64,000 nucleotides of DNA from Chitinophaga ginsengisoli (GCF_003014595.1 NZ_PYGK01000002.1:124001-188000); one strand, 5' to 3'; shown: positions 18,487-28,348, numbered from the stretch's first letter. Program-made: numbers and translations. Notes: a model not told the origin generated them from the sequence alone.

Positions 18487-19986
18487 ATGAATATTAACAT
18501 AAGTACGTTAGGTGAATTAAAGAAGAGTGGATATAAACCTAAATCTGTTAAAGAAGAGATCAGACAAAACCTGATCCGCAAATTGCAGCAAAAAGAGAAT
18601 GCATTCCCAGGTATCATCGGCTATGAAGATACCGTTATTCCAGATACAGAAAGAGCCCTGCTCTCCCGTCATAATATCCTGTTCCTCGGTCTCCGCGGAC
18701 AGGCAAAAACGCGTATGGCCCGGCAGATGATCTCCCTGCTGGACGAATATATTCCTATCGTAGAAGGCTCCGAAGTGAACGACAGTCCCTTCGATCCGCT
18801 GTCCCGTTACGCCCGCGACATCGTGGCTGAACTGGGCGACGCGACGCCTATCTCCTGGGTTTCCCGCGAACAGCGCTACAGTGAGAAACTGGCTACGCCG
18901 GATGTTTCTGTTGCCGACCTGGTAGGCGATATCGATCCTATCAAAGCGGCAAATATGAAGCTGAACTACGCAGACGAAAGAGTGATCCACTTCGGTATCA
19001 TTCCCCGCTCCAACAGAGGTATCTTCGTGATCAACGAATTGCCCGACCTGCAAGCCCGTATCCAGGTATCCCTGTTTAACATACTGCAGGAAGGTGATAT
19101 CCAGATCCGTGGTTTCAAAGTGCGTATGCCGCTGGATATCCTGTTTGTGTTCACTGCCAATCCGGAAGACTATACCAACCGTGGATCTATCGTTACACCG
19201 CTGAAAGACCGTATCGAAAGCCAGATCATCACCCACTACCCGAAGAACGTGGAAAACTCCCTGCTCATCACCGAACAGGAGGCCAACGTACATGAAGAAC
19301 AACAGCATGTACACATCAGCGATATGATCAAACGCCTGATCGAACAGGTGGCTTTTGAAGCGCGTAACAGTGAATATGTAGACAAGAAAAGCGGTGTTTC
19401 CGCCCGTCTCACCATCGCTGCTTATGAAAATGCAGTGAGCGCAGGTGAACGCAGAGCGATCATCAACAAGGAAAAAAGTACCCACGTCCGCATAGCTGAC
19501 CTGCAGAGTATCATCCCCGCCATTACCGGTAAAATTGAACTGGTATATGAAGGCGAACAGGAAGGACCTTTACAGGTAGCCGTTAACCTGCTGGATAAAT
19601 CTATCCGCAGTGTCTTCTCCCAATACTTCCCTAACCCGGACTCCTTCAAGAAGCGTAAACAATCCGCTACTGCAGAGAATCCCTACAGGGCAGTCATACA
19701 ATGGTTCGATAAAGGCAATGCGGTGCAGTTATTACAGGATGTGAACGATAAGCAATACGAGACCTCACTGCTGAAAGTTGAGGGCCTTAAAGAGCTTATA
19801 AAGGGCAAATTCCCGCATGCCAATGCCAAGGAGCAATTACTGCTGATGGAATTTGTGCTGCACGGTCTTGCCTCCTACTCCCTGATCAGTAAAAAAGTAG
19901 TGGAAAATGAGACCCGTTTCAGCGATCTGCTGGGCACCATGATGAACTTCGGCACCGGCACCGAAGAAGAGAACGACGAATTCTAA
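18487..19986 (+). CDS. MoxR/magnesium-chelatase-type AAA+ ATPase
   Basis: A 499-residue AAA+ protein. Walker A is GLRGQAKT at residues 68-75 (GxxGxxKT), the Walker B-like segment is FVINELPDL with Glu184, and a sensor region follows at LDILFVFTANPEDYTN. The arrangement resembles the ATPase subunit of magnesium chelatase and the MoxR/RavA group, here with a ~200-residue helical C-terminal extension. Together with the VWA protein just upstream it forms a two-gene ATPase/VWA module; its client is unknown. Confidence 0.9.
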   Translation: MNINISTLGELKKSGYKPKSVKEEIRQNLIRKLQQKENAFPGIIGYEDTVIPDTERALLSRHNILFLGLRGQAKTRMARQMISLLDEYIPIVEGSEVNDSPFDPLSRYARDIVAELGDATPISWVSREQRYSEKLATPDVSVADLVGDIDPIKAANMKLNYADERVIHFGIIPRSNRGIFVINELPDLQARIQVSLFNILQEGDIQIRGFKVRMPLDILFVFTANPEDYTNRGSIVTPLKDRIESQIITHYPKNVENSLLITEQEANVHEEQQHVHISDMIKRLIEQVAFEARNSEYVDKKSGVSARLTIAAYENAVSAGERRAIINKEKSTHVRIADLQSIIPAITGKIELVYEGEQEGPLQVAVNLLDKSIRSVFSQYFPNPDSFKKRKQSATAENPYRAVIQWFDKGNAVQLLQDVNDKQYETSLLKVEGLKELIKGKFPHANAKEQLLLMEFVLHGLASYSLISKKVVENETRFSDLLGTMMNFGTGTEEENDEF

Positions 19987-20042
19987 ACATACTTTCCGTA
20001 GAACGACGCGGAATACCGGAAGTTATCTGCTTAAATTGGGGG

Positions 20043-20073
20043 TTGCATCTTACAATTGAAGTATATATCTTTC
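20043..20073 (+). promoter_or_regulatory. Candidate promoter of the Gfo/Idh/MocA gene
   Basis: TTG at 20043-20045, a 20-base spacer, then TATCTTTC at 20066-20073, one base off TAnnTTTG. It lies inside the loop of a 10-bp inverted repeat, CGCGGAATAC (20007-20016) and GTATTCCGCG (20075-20084). Confidence 0.4.
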
Positions 20074-20138
20074 AGTATTCCGCGTTTTGCATTATTATGC
20101 TCCGCGCTCATTGAAAAACACTCTATTAACTCACAGTT

Positions 20139-21440
20139 ATGAACAATTCAAGAAGACACTTTATCCGCTCTGCCTCCACATTGATGGCAGGAGCCGGATT
20201 GGTCAGCGCGTTACCCGCTTCTTTACGCGCTGTTGCCCCCAGTGACAAGATCAATGTTGCCGCCATCGGTATTAACGGGATGGGATGGGCAGATCTTACC
20301 GCCATCCTGAAAAACCCTTATGCGCAATGCGTAGCCCTCTGCGATGTCGATAAGAACGTGCTCGATAAAAGAGCCGGGGAACTGGCCCAGAAAGGTCAGA
20401 AAGTGAAGACATATAGCGACTACCGTAAGCTGCTGGAAGATAAAACAATTGATGCCGTGATCATCGGCACACCAGATCACTGGCACTGTCTACAGATGAC
20501 AGACGCCGTATCCGCAGGAAAAGACGTCTATGTGGAGAAACCCATCGGGAACTCTATTGCAGAGATCAATGCCATGGTAGCCGCCCAGGAACGTACCAAA
20601 CGGGTGGTACAGGTAGGCCAGTGGCAACGTAGCCAACAGCACTTCAAAGATGCGGTTGCCTTCGTACATTCCGGCAAACTGGGCCAGGTGCGCCTGGTAA
20701 AAGCCTGGGCCTATATGGGCTGGATGCATTCCATCCCCAAACAACCGGATGGCACTCCGCCTGCAGGCGTAGACTATGCCTCCTGGCTGGGCCCTGCTGA
20801 AAAGCGCCCTTTCAATCCTAACCGCTTTCACTTCAACTTCCGCTGGTACTGGGATTATGCAGGCGGCCTGATGACCGACTGGGGCGTACACCTGCTGGAT
20901 TATGCCCTGCTGGGTATGAAAGCGCAGCACCCGGTGTCTGTCATGGCTGCAGGCGGCAAATTCGCCTATCCTGATGATGCAGCTGAAACACCAGATACAC
21001 TCACCACAGTATACCAGTTCGACGGTTTCAATATTCAATGGGAACACGCAATCGGCATTGACGGCGGTCCTTATGGCCGTGACCATGGTATTGCGTTCAT
21101 TGGCAACAACGGTACGCTGGTATTAGACCGCGGCGGCTGGGAAGTGATCCCTGAAAAAGGAAAAATGGAAGCGGTACCCCGTACCAAATCGGTAGACAAC
21201 GGACTGGACAACCACGCTGTTAATTTCCTGGACGTGATCAAATCCCGTAAACTGGAAGACCTGAACACACCCATCCAGGCCGGTGCACATGTGGCAACTA
21301 TCGCACAGCTGGGGAATATCGCTTATAAAACAGGCAGGAAACTGAACTGGAATGGCGCCAAAGAGCAGTTCGACGATGCGGCCGCCAATAAGTTCCTGGC
21401 TGCAGAATATCACAATGGTTACAAGCTTCCAAAAGCTTAG
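20139..21440 (+). CDS. Exported Gfo/Idh/MocA family oxidoreductase
   Basis: A 433-residue protein with a Tat-like N-terminus (NNSRRHFIRSAS with a twin arginine, then a hydrophobic stretch ending near residue 31). The Rossmann domain begins KINVAAIGINGMG (residues 37-49); TPDHWH is at 111-116 and the family EKP at 133-135. The C-terminal domain includes a WDYAGGLMTDWGVHLLDYAL segment typical of Bacteroidota periplasmic members. The family uses NAD(P) tightly bound to oxidise or reduce sugars; some Tat-exported members act on glycosides by a hydride-shuttle mechanism. Substrate unknown. Single-gene unit with a terminator. Confidence 0.9.
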   Translation: MNNSRRHFIRSASTLMAGAGLVSALPASLRAVAPSDKINVAAIGINGMGWADLTAILKNPYAQCVALCDVDKNVLDKRAGELAQKGQKVKTYSDYRKLLEDKTIDAVIIGTPDHWHCLQMTDAVSAGKDVYVEKPIGNSIAEINAMVAAQERTKRVVQVGQWQRSQQHFKDAVAFVHSGKLGQVRLVKAWAYMGWMHSIPKQPDGTPPAGVDYASWLGPAEKRPFNPNRFHFNFRWYWDYAGGLMTDWGVHLLDYALLGMKAQHPVSVMAAGGKFAYPDDAAETPDTLTTVYQFDGFNIQWEHAIGIDGGPYGRDHGIAFIGNNGTLVLDRGGWEVIPEKGKMEAVPRTKSVDNGLDNHAVNFLDVIKSRKLEDLNTPIQAGAHVATIAQLGNIAYKTGRKLNWNGAKEQFDDAAANKFLAAEYHNGYKLPKA

Positions 21441-21451
21441 CGCATAAAAGA

Positions 21452-21488
21452 GAAAGGGATGTTCAGAAAATCCGGACATCCCTTCTTC
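21452..21488 (+). terminator. Terminator after the Gfo/Idh/MocA gene
   Basis: AAGGGATGT (21454-21462) pairs with ACATCCCTT (21476-21484) followed by CTTCC. It lies 14 bases beyond the stop codon, between convergent genes. Confidence 0.65.
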
Positions 21489-21524
21489 CAATGAATGCAT
21501 AATATTATCTCCATTGATGCCCCT

Positions 21525-22058
21525 TCAGGTATTTGCATCAACCGCCTCCAACATTTCTACCGCCTCCACATTTCCCTGCTGGGCGGCCAGATCCATGGCA
21601 GTTAAACCCCGGTTGTCCCGGATGTACTTATCTGCACCATGATCCAGTAACAGTTTTACCATGTTATTACGTCCGAACATGGCAGCAAACATCAGGGCAG
21701 TACCACCATTCCCGTGCTGCAGGTTTAGATCCGCACCATAACGGATCAATAGTGTCGCTATCTCAGGATAACCTTTAAAACTCACACCCATCAGGGATGT
21801 ATTACCACCCAAATCAGCAGCGTTCACATCTGCACCTGCTTCCAGCAATATCCCGGCCGCATCGTATTGGCCGTTATAGGTCGCAATGATCAGGGGTGTA
21901 TATCCACGGACATCGCGAATATTGAGATCGTCTATTTCATTGATATGCTCCCGTAGAAAATCTATATCTCCGTTACGGGCTGCTGTAAAGAATTCATTAT
22001 GTAAAGTCTGCATAGTTTGCTGCTTATTTGAGATGAACATGGTTTTGTCAGTACGCAT
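21525..22058 (-). CDS. Ankyrin repeat protein
   Basis: About 177 residues from the first ATG (22058); later ATGs at 22040 and 22013 are also possible, and the open frame begins with TTG at 22070. It consists almost wholly of ankyrin repeats: signatures such as GYTPLIIATYNGQYDAAGIL, GNTSLMGVSFKGYPEIATLL, GTALMFAAMFGRNNMVKLLL and GLTAMDLAAQQGN recur every 33 residues, four to five in all. No signal peptide is seen, so it is probably cytosolic. Ankyrin repeats bind other proteins; the partner is unknown. Confidence 0.88.
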   Translation of the reverse strand: MRTDKTMFISNKQQTMQTLHNEFFTAARNGDIDFLREHINEIDDLNIRDVRGYTPLIIATYNGQYDAAGILLEAGADVNAADLGGNTSLMGVSFKGYPEIATLLIRYGADLNLQHGNGGTALMFAAMFGRNNMVKLLLDHGADKYIRDNRGLTAMDLAAQQGNVEAVEMLEAVDANT

Positions 22059-22151
22059 ATACCGTCTCAAATATTACGCCCGAAAGATTTTTTAACGATC
22101 GCCTCTGTGCAACAATAAGCACTTCCTTTCATTGGCAGCAAGCCGTATTCA

Positions 22152-23075
22152 CTATACCAGGTAGTTGACATACTTTTCTGTAAAGTCTCCGTTGGCAAAC
22201 AATTCTATCAGTCCGTAACCCGGTGCAGTCTCTCTGTTGTTGCCATTCCACCACGCTCCACTCACTGCGCCGTTGCACAGATAGGTTACATTGTTATACA
22301 CTACTTTATCTTTCAGATGAATATGCCCGCTTAAACACAACTTCACATTCGGATGCTGATAGAACAGGCGAATGATCTTTGCTACATCAGTATGCATCTC
22401 TCCTCCCAGCATCTGCCAGCGGTTCACCACATTATCTTCTACCATCAGGGTGGCCGTCAGGATAGGAATATGCGATAACACACATACCGGCATCCCGGAG
22501 TCTGTTGACTTCAATTCCTCTTCCAGCCAATGCATCTGCTCATCTCCCAGTTTGCCAATATACCAGGTATCGTCAATATCCAGGTGAACGCTATCCAGCA
22601 CGATGAACTTCCATCCGCCTTTCACAAAGCTGTAATAAGGTAATGATAACTGCAGCTGTCCCATGGAATATTGCTTACCATAAGCCGCTTGTCCGCGGCT
22701 GTTCTCATGCCACCAGATATCATGATTACCCAGTGTATAATATACCGGCAGACTACATTCATTCTTCATAATGGAATGTAACAATTTCCATTGCTGATCA
22801 ATAGTGGAGAGATTCTCTTTGTTCATATCAAACACAATATCTCCACCATTCAGGATCATATCCACGGTAGGTTCCTGCGATTGTACATGATGCAGGCATT
22901 TCCTGAAATGATCCGGTGCACCCGACTTGTCGTACAGATGTACATCGGTAAGGTGAGCAATCCGCAATACAGGCTTGTCATTGCGGGGAGCCGCTGCAAT
23001 CGTACCAAAAGGAATAGCCGGAGCCAGCAGCAATCCACCGAGCTTTTTGAACAAGGATCTTCTTTGCATAAACAT
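22152..23075 (-). CDS. Exported metallophosphoesterase (calcineurin-like)
   Basis: A 307-residue protein with a short Tat-like or Sec signal (QRRSLFKKLGGLLLAPAIP) and all metal-binding blocks of the calcineurin-like fold: DVH at residues 44-46, GGD at 77-79, GNHD at 116-119, then a SHIPIL block and GHIHLKD near 250. ATG at 23069 is an alternative start. It sits 142 bp after the SusD gene on the same strand, but a terminator lies between them, so it may be co-transcribed only by read-through. Its position suggests work on phosphorylated substrates imported by the SusC/SusD pair; that is inference. Confidence 0.87.
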   Translation of the reverse strand: MFMQRRSLFKKLGGLLLAPAIPFGTIAAAPRNDKPVLRIAHLTDVHLYDKSGAPDHFRKCLHHVQSQEPTVDMILNGGDIVFDMNKENLSTIDQQWKLLHSIMKNECSLPVYYTLGNHDIWWHENSRGQAAYGKQYSMGQLQLSLPYYSFVKGGWKFIVLDSVHLDIDDTWYIGKLGDEQMHWLEEELKSTDSGMPVCVLSHIPILTATLMVEDNVVNRWQMLGGEMHTDVAKIIRLFYQHPNVKLCLSGHIHLKDKVVYNNVTYLCNGAVSGAWWNGNNRETAPGYGLIELFANGDFTEKYVNYLV

Positions 23076-23090
23076 TCTTTCGTTGACAAT

Positions 23091-23126
23091 AAAAAACTAT
23101 CCGTACTAATAAGCAAGTACGGATAG
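23091..23126 (-). terminator. Terminator at the end of the SusC/SusD unit
   Basis: CTATCCGTACT (23097-23107) and AGTACGGATAG (23116-23126) form a perfect 11-bp stem with an 8-base loop; on the minus strand it is followed by TTTTTTATTG. It lies between the SusD and metallophosphoesterase genes. Confidence 0.85.
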
Positions 23127-23216
23127 CGCCGGTTAAAATAATATATTATTCCTGTGGATACCTGCACCTGCAACAGATTTAACAATATGTTCGTCTTGCA
23201 GTACTGCAGGATAACT

Positions 23217-24977
23217 TTACCAGTTAGGATTCTGTTTCAATGACTGATTTAACAACAGCTCCTGTGCCGGTATAGGGAACAAATAATCCCGGTCTTCACG
23301 GAATGTTTTTGGAATAGTACCATTGATGATGATATTACCGCCTGATGCACCATTTTCCAGCACGACATCTGTTCCGAGCTTCAGCAGCTGGATATTGGGA
23401 ATAGCGGGCGGAGTGGCCGTATAAATAGCCAGATCTGCTGCGCCATCACCATCCAGGTCATAGTTACCTGCTCCGGGGAAATAGGCGCCCTTGAATTGTA
23501 CTGCCAGCAGATGCCCTTCTTTCCAGCGCATCAGGTCATTCCACATAAACCCTTCCATCACCAGTTCTACCCTTCTCTCTCTTCGTATTTCGAGCAGGAT
23601 ACCCTTGTTGGCACCACTTACATGCCCGTACTGAGCCGCCAGGTAATTGTCAGGAGCAGCATTAACAGCTGCCAGGTCCACATTCGGCATTCCTACCCTG
23701 TCTCTCAGCAGCTTGACAGATTGATCAAGATCAGCCTGTGTAATAGTACCCAGTTCTGCCTTAGCCTCTGCATAGTTCAGCAATACTTCCGCATAGCGGA
23801 AAACAGGCAATGGATTGGGCGATTTAGCCAGTGCATCATTCGCTGCGGCGGTAACAAACTTCGTGAGCTGATAACCGGTTACCGTACCTGCATAAGAAGG
23901 CGGCAGCACCGTATTACCATCAATGCGTTTATAGCCCGGCGCACGCACCGTCTGTGCCAGCCGCGGATCCCTGTTCTGCATCTCATCAAAGAACTGCATC
24001 TTGTCGTATCCCGCCTTGTCAGTAAACCGGGAGCCATCTTTCATCAGGTAACTGTTCACCAGGCTTTTCTCCAGTCCCGGTTTACCGAAGGAGGGTGCTG
24101 TCGTGTAATAGTTCACATTATGGAAGATCTGTAGATTGGCGCTATATTGCCTTGCCAGGATAATCTCGTCCTGGACAACACTCAGTGAAGAGAACAGGTC
24201 TCTGTAAGCTTTGTCAGGCGAGCTTTTATAGATCGTATACGCTCCTCCTTTGATTACTTCGCCCGCAGCATCTGCTGCCATTTGCAGGAAACGGTCAGCA
24301 TCTTTCAGTTCGAATTCATCATGATATTTTCTAAAGGTGCCTTCAAATAAACAGATACGGGACTTCAAAGCCAGCGCCGTCCACTTTGTTACTTCGGCTA
24401 CATCTTTTCCTGAGCCCAGGTGTGCGATAGCAAAATCAATATCATTCACGACAGAATCCATTACCAGTGTACGCGGATCTCTTTTCTTATTCAGACTGGC
24501 AGTATCATTGACTTCAATAGGTTTGGAATACCAGGGCACATCACCAAAGCGCGCCACCATACTGAAATAAAAGTAGGCACGGAAGAACTTTGCTACAGCC
24601 ACATACTTATAGGTGATCGTTGTATCAAGATTACCACGCATATAGTTCTGCAGGAAATAATTCACATTGCGCAGATCTGTCCAGTCCCATCCACCACCAG
24701 CGACAGGCACAGTACGATTACCTGCTATCTGTGGCGACAGGCTGTTCACCACGATATTGTTGGCAGTCTCTGTATATAAACTTGTAAAACCATTGTCTTC
24801 ATTGTCTGCATTAGGCAGCATCTTATCGTAGAAAGAACGCACATACAATCTCAACTCGCTCTCCGAATTGAACCCGTTCACAGGAGAGATCTGGGAAAGC
24901 GGCTCCCTGTCCAGGAAATCTGAACACCCTGATAATACTATCAGACCAGCTGCTACAAACCCTAATATTCTTTTCAT
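23217..24977 (-). CDS. SusD/RagB family nutrient-binding lipoprotein
   Basis: A 586-residue outer-membrane lipoprotein: signal peptide with lipobox LSGC (Cys18), then SDFLDREPLSQISP, a classic SusD N-terminus. The TPR-like helices are visible (VAKFFRAYFYFSMVARFGDV, WTALALKSRICLFEGTF), as is the conserved C-terminal block with RYAEVLLNYAEAKAELG, LLEIRRERRVELVMEG and the FREDRDYLFPIPAQELLLN tail. SusD proteins cap the SusC barrel and bind the substrate at the cell surface. It follows the SusC gene by 20 bp, so the two are one operon. The ligand (glycan, peptide or phosphorylated compound) cannot be read from sequence. Confidence 0.96.
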   Translation of the reverse strand: MKRILGFVAAGLIVLSGCSDFLDREPLSQISPVNGFNSESELRLYVRSFYDKMLPNADNEDNGFTSLYTETANNIVVNSLSPQIAGNRTVPVAGGGWDWTDLRNVNYFLQNYMRGNLDTTITYKYVAVAKFFRAYFYFSMVARFGDVPWYSKPIEVNDTASLNKKRDPRTLVMDSVVNDIDFAIAHLGSGKDVAEVTKWTALALKSRICLFEGTFRKYHDEFELKDADRFLQMAADAAGEVIKGGAYTIYKSSPDKAYRDLFSSLSVVQDEIILARQYSANLQIFHNVNYYTTAPSFGKPGLEKSLVNSYLMKDGSRFTDKAGYDKMQFFDEMQNRDPRLAQTVRAPGYKRIDGNTVLPPSYAGTVTGYQLTKFVTAAANDALAKSPNPLPVFRYAEVLLNYAEAKAELGTITQADLDQSVKLLRDRVGMPNVDLAAVNAAPDNYLAAQYGHVSGANKGILLEIRRERRVELVMEGFMWNDLMRWKEGHLLAVQFKGAYFPGAGNYDLDGDGAADLAIYTATPPAIPNIQLLKLGTDVVLENGASGGNIIINGTIPKTFREDRDYLFPIPAQELLLNQSLKQNPNW

Positions 24978-24997
24978 TGCATTAAACAGTTTAGCAT

Positions 24998-27900
24998 TTA
25001 GAAAGTGGTGTCAAAACCGAAAGTATATTGTCTGAAGAATGGATAGTTCCTTCCACCGATATCACTACTGTAAGGGCCTACCTGCTCAGGATCTATATAT
25101 TTGTTGTGCATCTTTGTAAACGTGAACAGGTTCTGACCGGTAAAGTATACGCGCAGGCGTTGCATCTTCACGCGCTTCACCAGGGACGCAGGCAGGTTAT
25201 AACCTATCGTCAGGTTCTTCAAGCGCACATAAGCCAGGTCCTGCAGATACTTGTCGTTCTTCACTGCCAGCTCTCCACCCGGATAAGCGGCATATCCCCG
25301 CAGCAATGGGAAATAGGCATTAGGATTTTCAGGACTCCATACTTTGCTCACAAAGTCTTTCGGCAGGAAGGAGGTATAAGGTCTGCCGTATACACCCCAG
25401 AACTTGGCCGCTTCCACATCAGGATACCAGTTCTGTTTACCAATACCCTGGAAGAAGGCAGACAGGTCGAAATTATTCCAGTTAAATCCAGCAGTAATAC
25501 CGAAGGAATAACGGGGTAATGAGTTACCGATCTTACGCAGATCGCCATGCTCAGACAAAGTATTCTTACCGTCGTTGATCACCTTATCTCCATTCAGGTC
25601 GATGAACTTCATATCACCCGCATGCAGTTTGCTCCATTCACCAGGAGAGGTCACACGCTGATCCCTGTCTACATAGTCCTGGTTCACCGTCCAGTTCTTC
25701 GCTTCGTCTTCAGACTTGAAATAGCCATCTATACTGTATCCCCACATTTCGCCCAGTTCCTGGCCTTCATAGAAGTTGCTAAGTAATTTATTAGGGTTAT
25801 CAAACCGGGTGATCTTTGCTTTATAATCAGATAGGACAAAACCAATATTATATGTAAACGGTTTGCCTGCCAGTTTACCATTATCCTGCCATCTCACAGA
25901 GAGATCAAAACCTTTTGTTACGAGGTCACCGGCATTCTGTGTAGGTGACGGCGCACCAAATACACCGGGCATTGTTTTACCGGGTATCAGCATATCCCGG
26001 GTAGTACGACGATACCAGTCATAGCTGATCTGCAATTTATTTCTGAAGAATCCTGCATCAATACCACCGTCCAGGGAGGCTGATTTCTCCCAGGTAAAAT
26101 TAGGCGTGATAGGATCAGGAGCACTTAAATACTGCGCCTGGTTGCCGCCTACAATCCATTTGGACAAACCACTGCTCATCACAGGGATGTAAGGATACAG
26201 GTTACCACTGCCCACATCCTGATTACCCAGTGAGCCATAAGATGCCCTCAGTTTCAGCTCAGGCAGGACATTTTTCGCTGGTTCGAAAAACGGCTCCTCA
26301 CTGACTCTCCATCCACCGGAAACGGAAGGAAAGAACCCGAAACGCTCTTCTTTCGGAAAACGGGAACTGCCATCATAGCGGCCATTCACTTCCAGCAGGT
26401 ATTTGCTTTTATAATCATAATTCACGCGGGCGAAATATCCCAGCAAAGCCCATTCACGGGCATTACCACCTGACTGCTGTGCGCCGGTTCCCAGGTCTAT
26501 CTGGTTCAGGTCCTCCGAAAGCAGGTTGGTACGCATCCCCATATTGGCCTTATACTTCTGCAGCTCCTGGTTGTAACCTGCGGTCACCTTCATATTATGC
26601 TTACCGATACTTTTCTCATAGGTACCATACAGGTTCACCGAATGGTGCTGATCCAGGTAGGTATTTTCATTATACTGATCATAACCGGCTGTATTGATGA
26701 TACCCGGATTCACTGACCAGGGAATAAGTGTATTACGTTGATAATCGGAATATGGCGCCAGCTCAAAAGTGTAATTACCGGCCAGCGATAATCCACCGCG
26801 GAAATGTGTTTCAAAACCCACCATGTTGGTCAGGTTATACTTTTTATTACCACCGTGCGACTTTCTATGCTGCAGATCCGCATACTCATAAGCGCCGTAG
26901 TTATTGAGGTTGGTGCGAAAAGCAAAAGTACCGTCCGGATTCTTAGGAACATACGACGCCATAGCATGATTGTACAGGCCTGTCAGATTAGCCCCATAAC
27001 CCGGCCAGGTATAGTCGTTGGCGCCGAACTGGGTATTACTATAGATAGTCAGCCAGTCTGTTACATGTGCATTGATCTTTGCACGGAAGTTATACGCATT
27101 ATAGACATCCTGTCGCAGATAGGTCTGGTACATTCCTTTCTGCTGATAGTATCGTCCTGACATCATAAAATCCACCTTATCGTTACCACCGGTCATATTG
27201 AAATGCTGTTCCATTCCAGGCTGCGTTTTCCTGAACAGGAAATGCCACCAGTCAGTGCTGCCGTAGTAAACATATTGCTGTTGCCCGTTACGGTTTTGCA
27301 ATACTACAGACGGTAATGACTTATCCGTCTGCCTGCGTTTCAGCTCAGCATAATCGTCTGCATTAAAGCCTGTGTAGCTATTGCCTACGTTGCGGGAGAA
27401 CGCTGCATCCACCAGGGAATCCTGTGTAAAACCATCCGTGATAAAATCAGTACGGGTGGTCATACTTTGTATACCATAACTGGCGCCGTAGTTTACATTC
27501 AGCTTTCCTTTCTTTGCTTTCTTTGTGGTAATGAGGATGACCCCGAAAGCTGCTCTGGAACCATAGATCGCGGAAGACGCCGCATCCTTCAATACGGAGA
27601 GACTTTCAATATCCTGCGGATTGAGCATATCAATATTACCCGGAGCACCATCTATCAGGATCAGCGGAGAACCGGTGGTATTCTGAATAGACGCATATCC
27701 GCGTATATTGAAAGCACCTGTACTACCAGGATGCCCATCCCCAAAATTGATATTCAGGTTAGGTACAGCACCCTGTAACGCTTGCGCAGGACTGCTTACA
27801 GGTCTGTCAGCAAACACTTCGCTACCTACCTGGCTCACTGCTCCGGTGAGGTTTACTTTCTTCTGGGTACCATAGCCTACTACCACAACATCACCCAGCC

Positions 27901-28255
27901 CGATGCTTTTCTCGTTCAGACGGATCAGCAGCAGATTTTTACCATTATTCTTCACCGTAAAACCGGGATATTCTCCTTTCTCATATCCCATCATGGTGAA
28001 TTGGAAATCATATTGACTACCTACTTTAAAGCGTTTGAATACAAAGTCACCATTGGCATCAGTAAGGGTATTGAACTTTGTGCCGGCGCTCTTTTCGATT
28101 GCCTGGACAGTCACGCCGGGCAATGCAGTTCCTTTCGTGCTGACTACAGTCCCGTGTACATCAGAGCTGCCCTCCTGCGCCCTGATCTCCTGTTTCATAA
28201 GCATCATGAGCAGCAGGCATGAGAGACCCCTGAACAGCGTTTTTGCTTTTCCCAT
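24998..28255 (-). CDS. SusC/RagA family TonB-linked outer-membrane protein
   Basis: A 1085-residue TonB-dependent receptor: signal peptide to about residue 26, a carboxypeptidase-regulatory-like domain (GTVVSTKGTALPGVTVQA to about 115), a plug domain with VVVVGYGTQKK and LILIDGAPGNIDMLNPQDIE, and a 22-strand-type barrel ending FRQYTFGFDTTF with terminal Phe. There is no STN signalling domain before the plug. It forms the transport pore for the SusD-bound ligand, energised by TonB. It is preceded by FecR and ECF sigma genes on the same strand, the usual trans-envelope control set. Confidence 0.96.
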   Translation of the reverse strand: MGKAKTLFRGLSCLLLMMLMKQEIRAQEGSSDVHGTVVSTKGTALPGVTVQAIEKSAGTKFNTLTDANGDFVFKRFKVGSQYDFQFTMMGYEKGEYPGFTVKNNGKNLLLIRLNEKSIGLGDVVVVGYGTQKKVNLTGAVSQVGSEVFADRPVSSPAQALQGAVPNLNINFGDGHPGSTGAFNIRGYASIQNTTGSPLILIDGAPGNIDMLNPQDIESLSVLKDAASSAIYGSRAAFGVILITTKKAKKGKLNVNYGASYGIQSMTTRTDFITDGFTQDSLVDAAFSRNVGNSYTGFNADDYAELKRRQTDKSLPSVVLQNRNGQQQYVYYGSTDWWHFLFRKTQPGMEQHFNMTGGNDKVDFMMSGRYYQQKGMYQTYLRQDVYNAYNFRAKINAHVTDWLTIYSNTQFGANDYTWPGYGANLTGLYNHAMASYVPKNPDGTFAFRTNLNNYGAYEYADLQHRKSHGGNKKYNLTNMVGFETHFRGGLSLAGNYTFELAPYSDYQRNTLIPWSVNPGIINTAGYDQYNENTYLDQHHSVNLYGTYEKSIGKHNMKVTAGYNQELQKYKANMGMRTNLLSEDLNQIDLGTGAQQSGGNAREWALLGYFARVNYDYKSKYLLEVNGRYDGSSRFPKEERFGFFPSVSGGWRVSEEPFFEPAKNVLPELKLRASYGSLGNQDVGSGNLYPYIPVMSSGLSKWIVGGNQAQYLSAPDPITPNFTWEKSASLDGGIDAGFFRNKLQISYDWYRRTTRDMLIPGKTMPGVFGAPSPTQNAGDLVTKGFDLSVRWQDNGKLAGKPFTYNIGFVLSDYKAKITRFDNPNKLLSNFYEGQELGEMWGYSIDGYFKSEDEAKNWTVNQDYVDRDQRVTSPGEWSKLHAGDMKFIDLNGDKVINDGKNTLSEHGDLRKIGNSLPRYSFGITAGFNWNNFDLSAFFQGIGKQNWYPDVEAAKFWGVYGRPYTSFLPKDFVSKVWSPENPNAYFPLLRGYAAYPGGELAVKNDKYLQDLAYVRLKNLTIGYNLPASLVKRVKMQRLRVYFTGQNLFTFTKMHNKYIDPEQVGPYSSDIGGRNYPFFRQYTFGFDTTF

Positions 28256-28300
28256 TTTTGATTAAGATTTAATTATTTTACTACAGATATAGCTTCCCCG

Positions 28301-28348
28301 TATCTGCACGTTTACTACGCAGATAATAGCTGTTCTTCTGTGAAGAAC
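28301..28348 (-). repeat. Two adjacent inverted repeats in the susC leader
   Basis: TATCTGC (28301-28307) pairs with GCAGATA (28319-28325), and GTTCTTC (28332-28338) pairs with GAAGAAC (28342-28348) across a 3-base loop. Both lie in the 116-base gap between FecR and SusC. They may be RNA processing or attenuation structures, or a weak FecR terminator. Confidence 0.5.

Noticed and set aside
18517..19485. 322-codon minus-strand frame inside the MoxR-type ATPase gene
   Set aside because: Antisense shadow of a strong AAA+ gene with clear motifs; no promoter or domain support.
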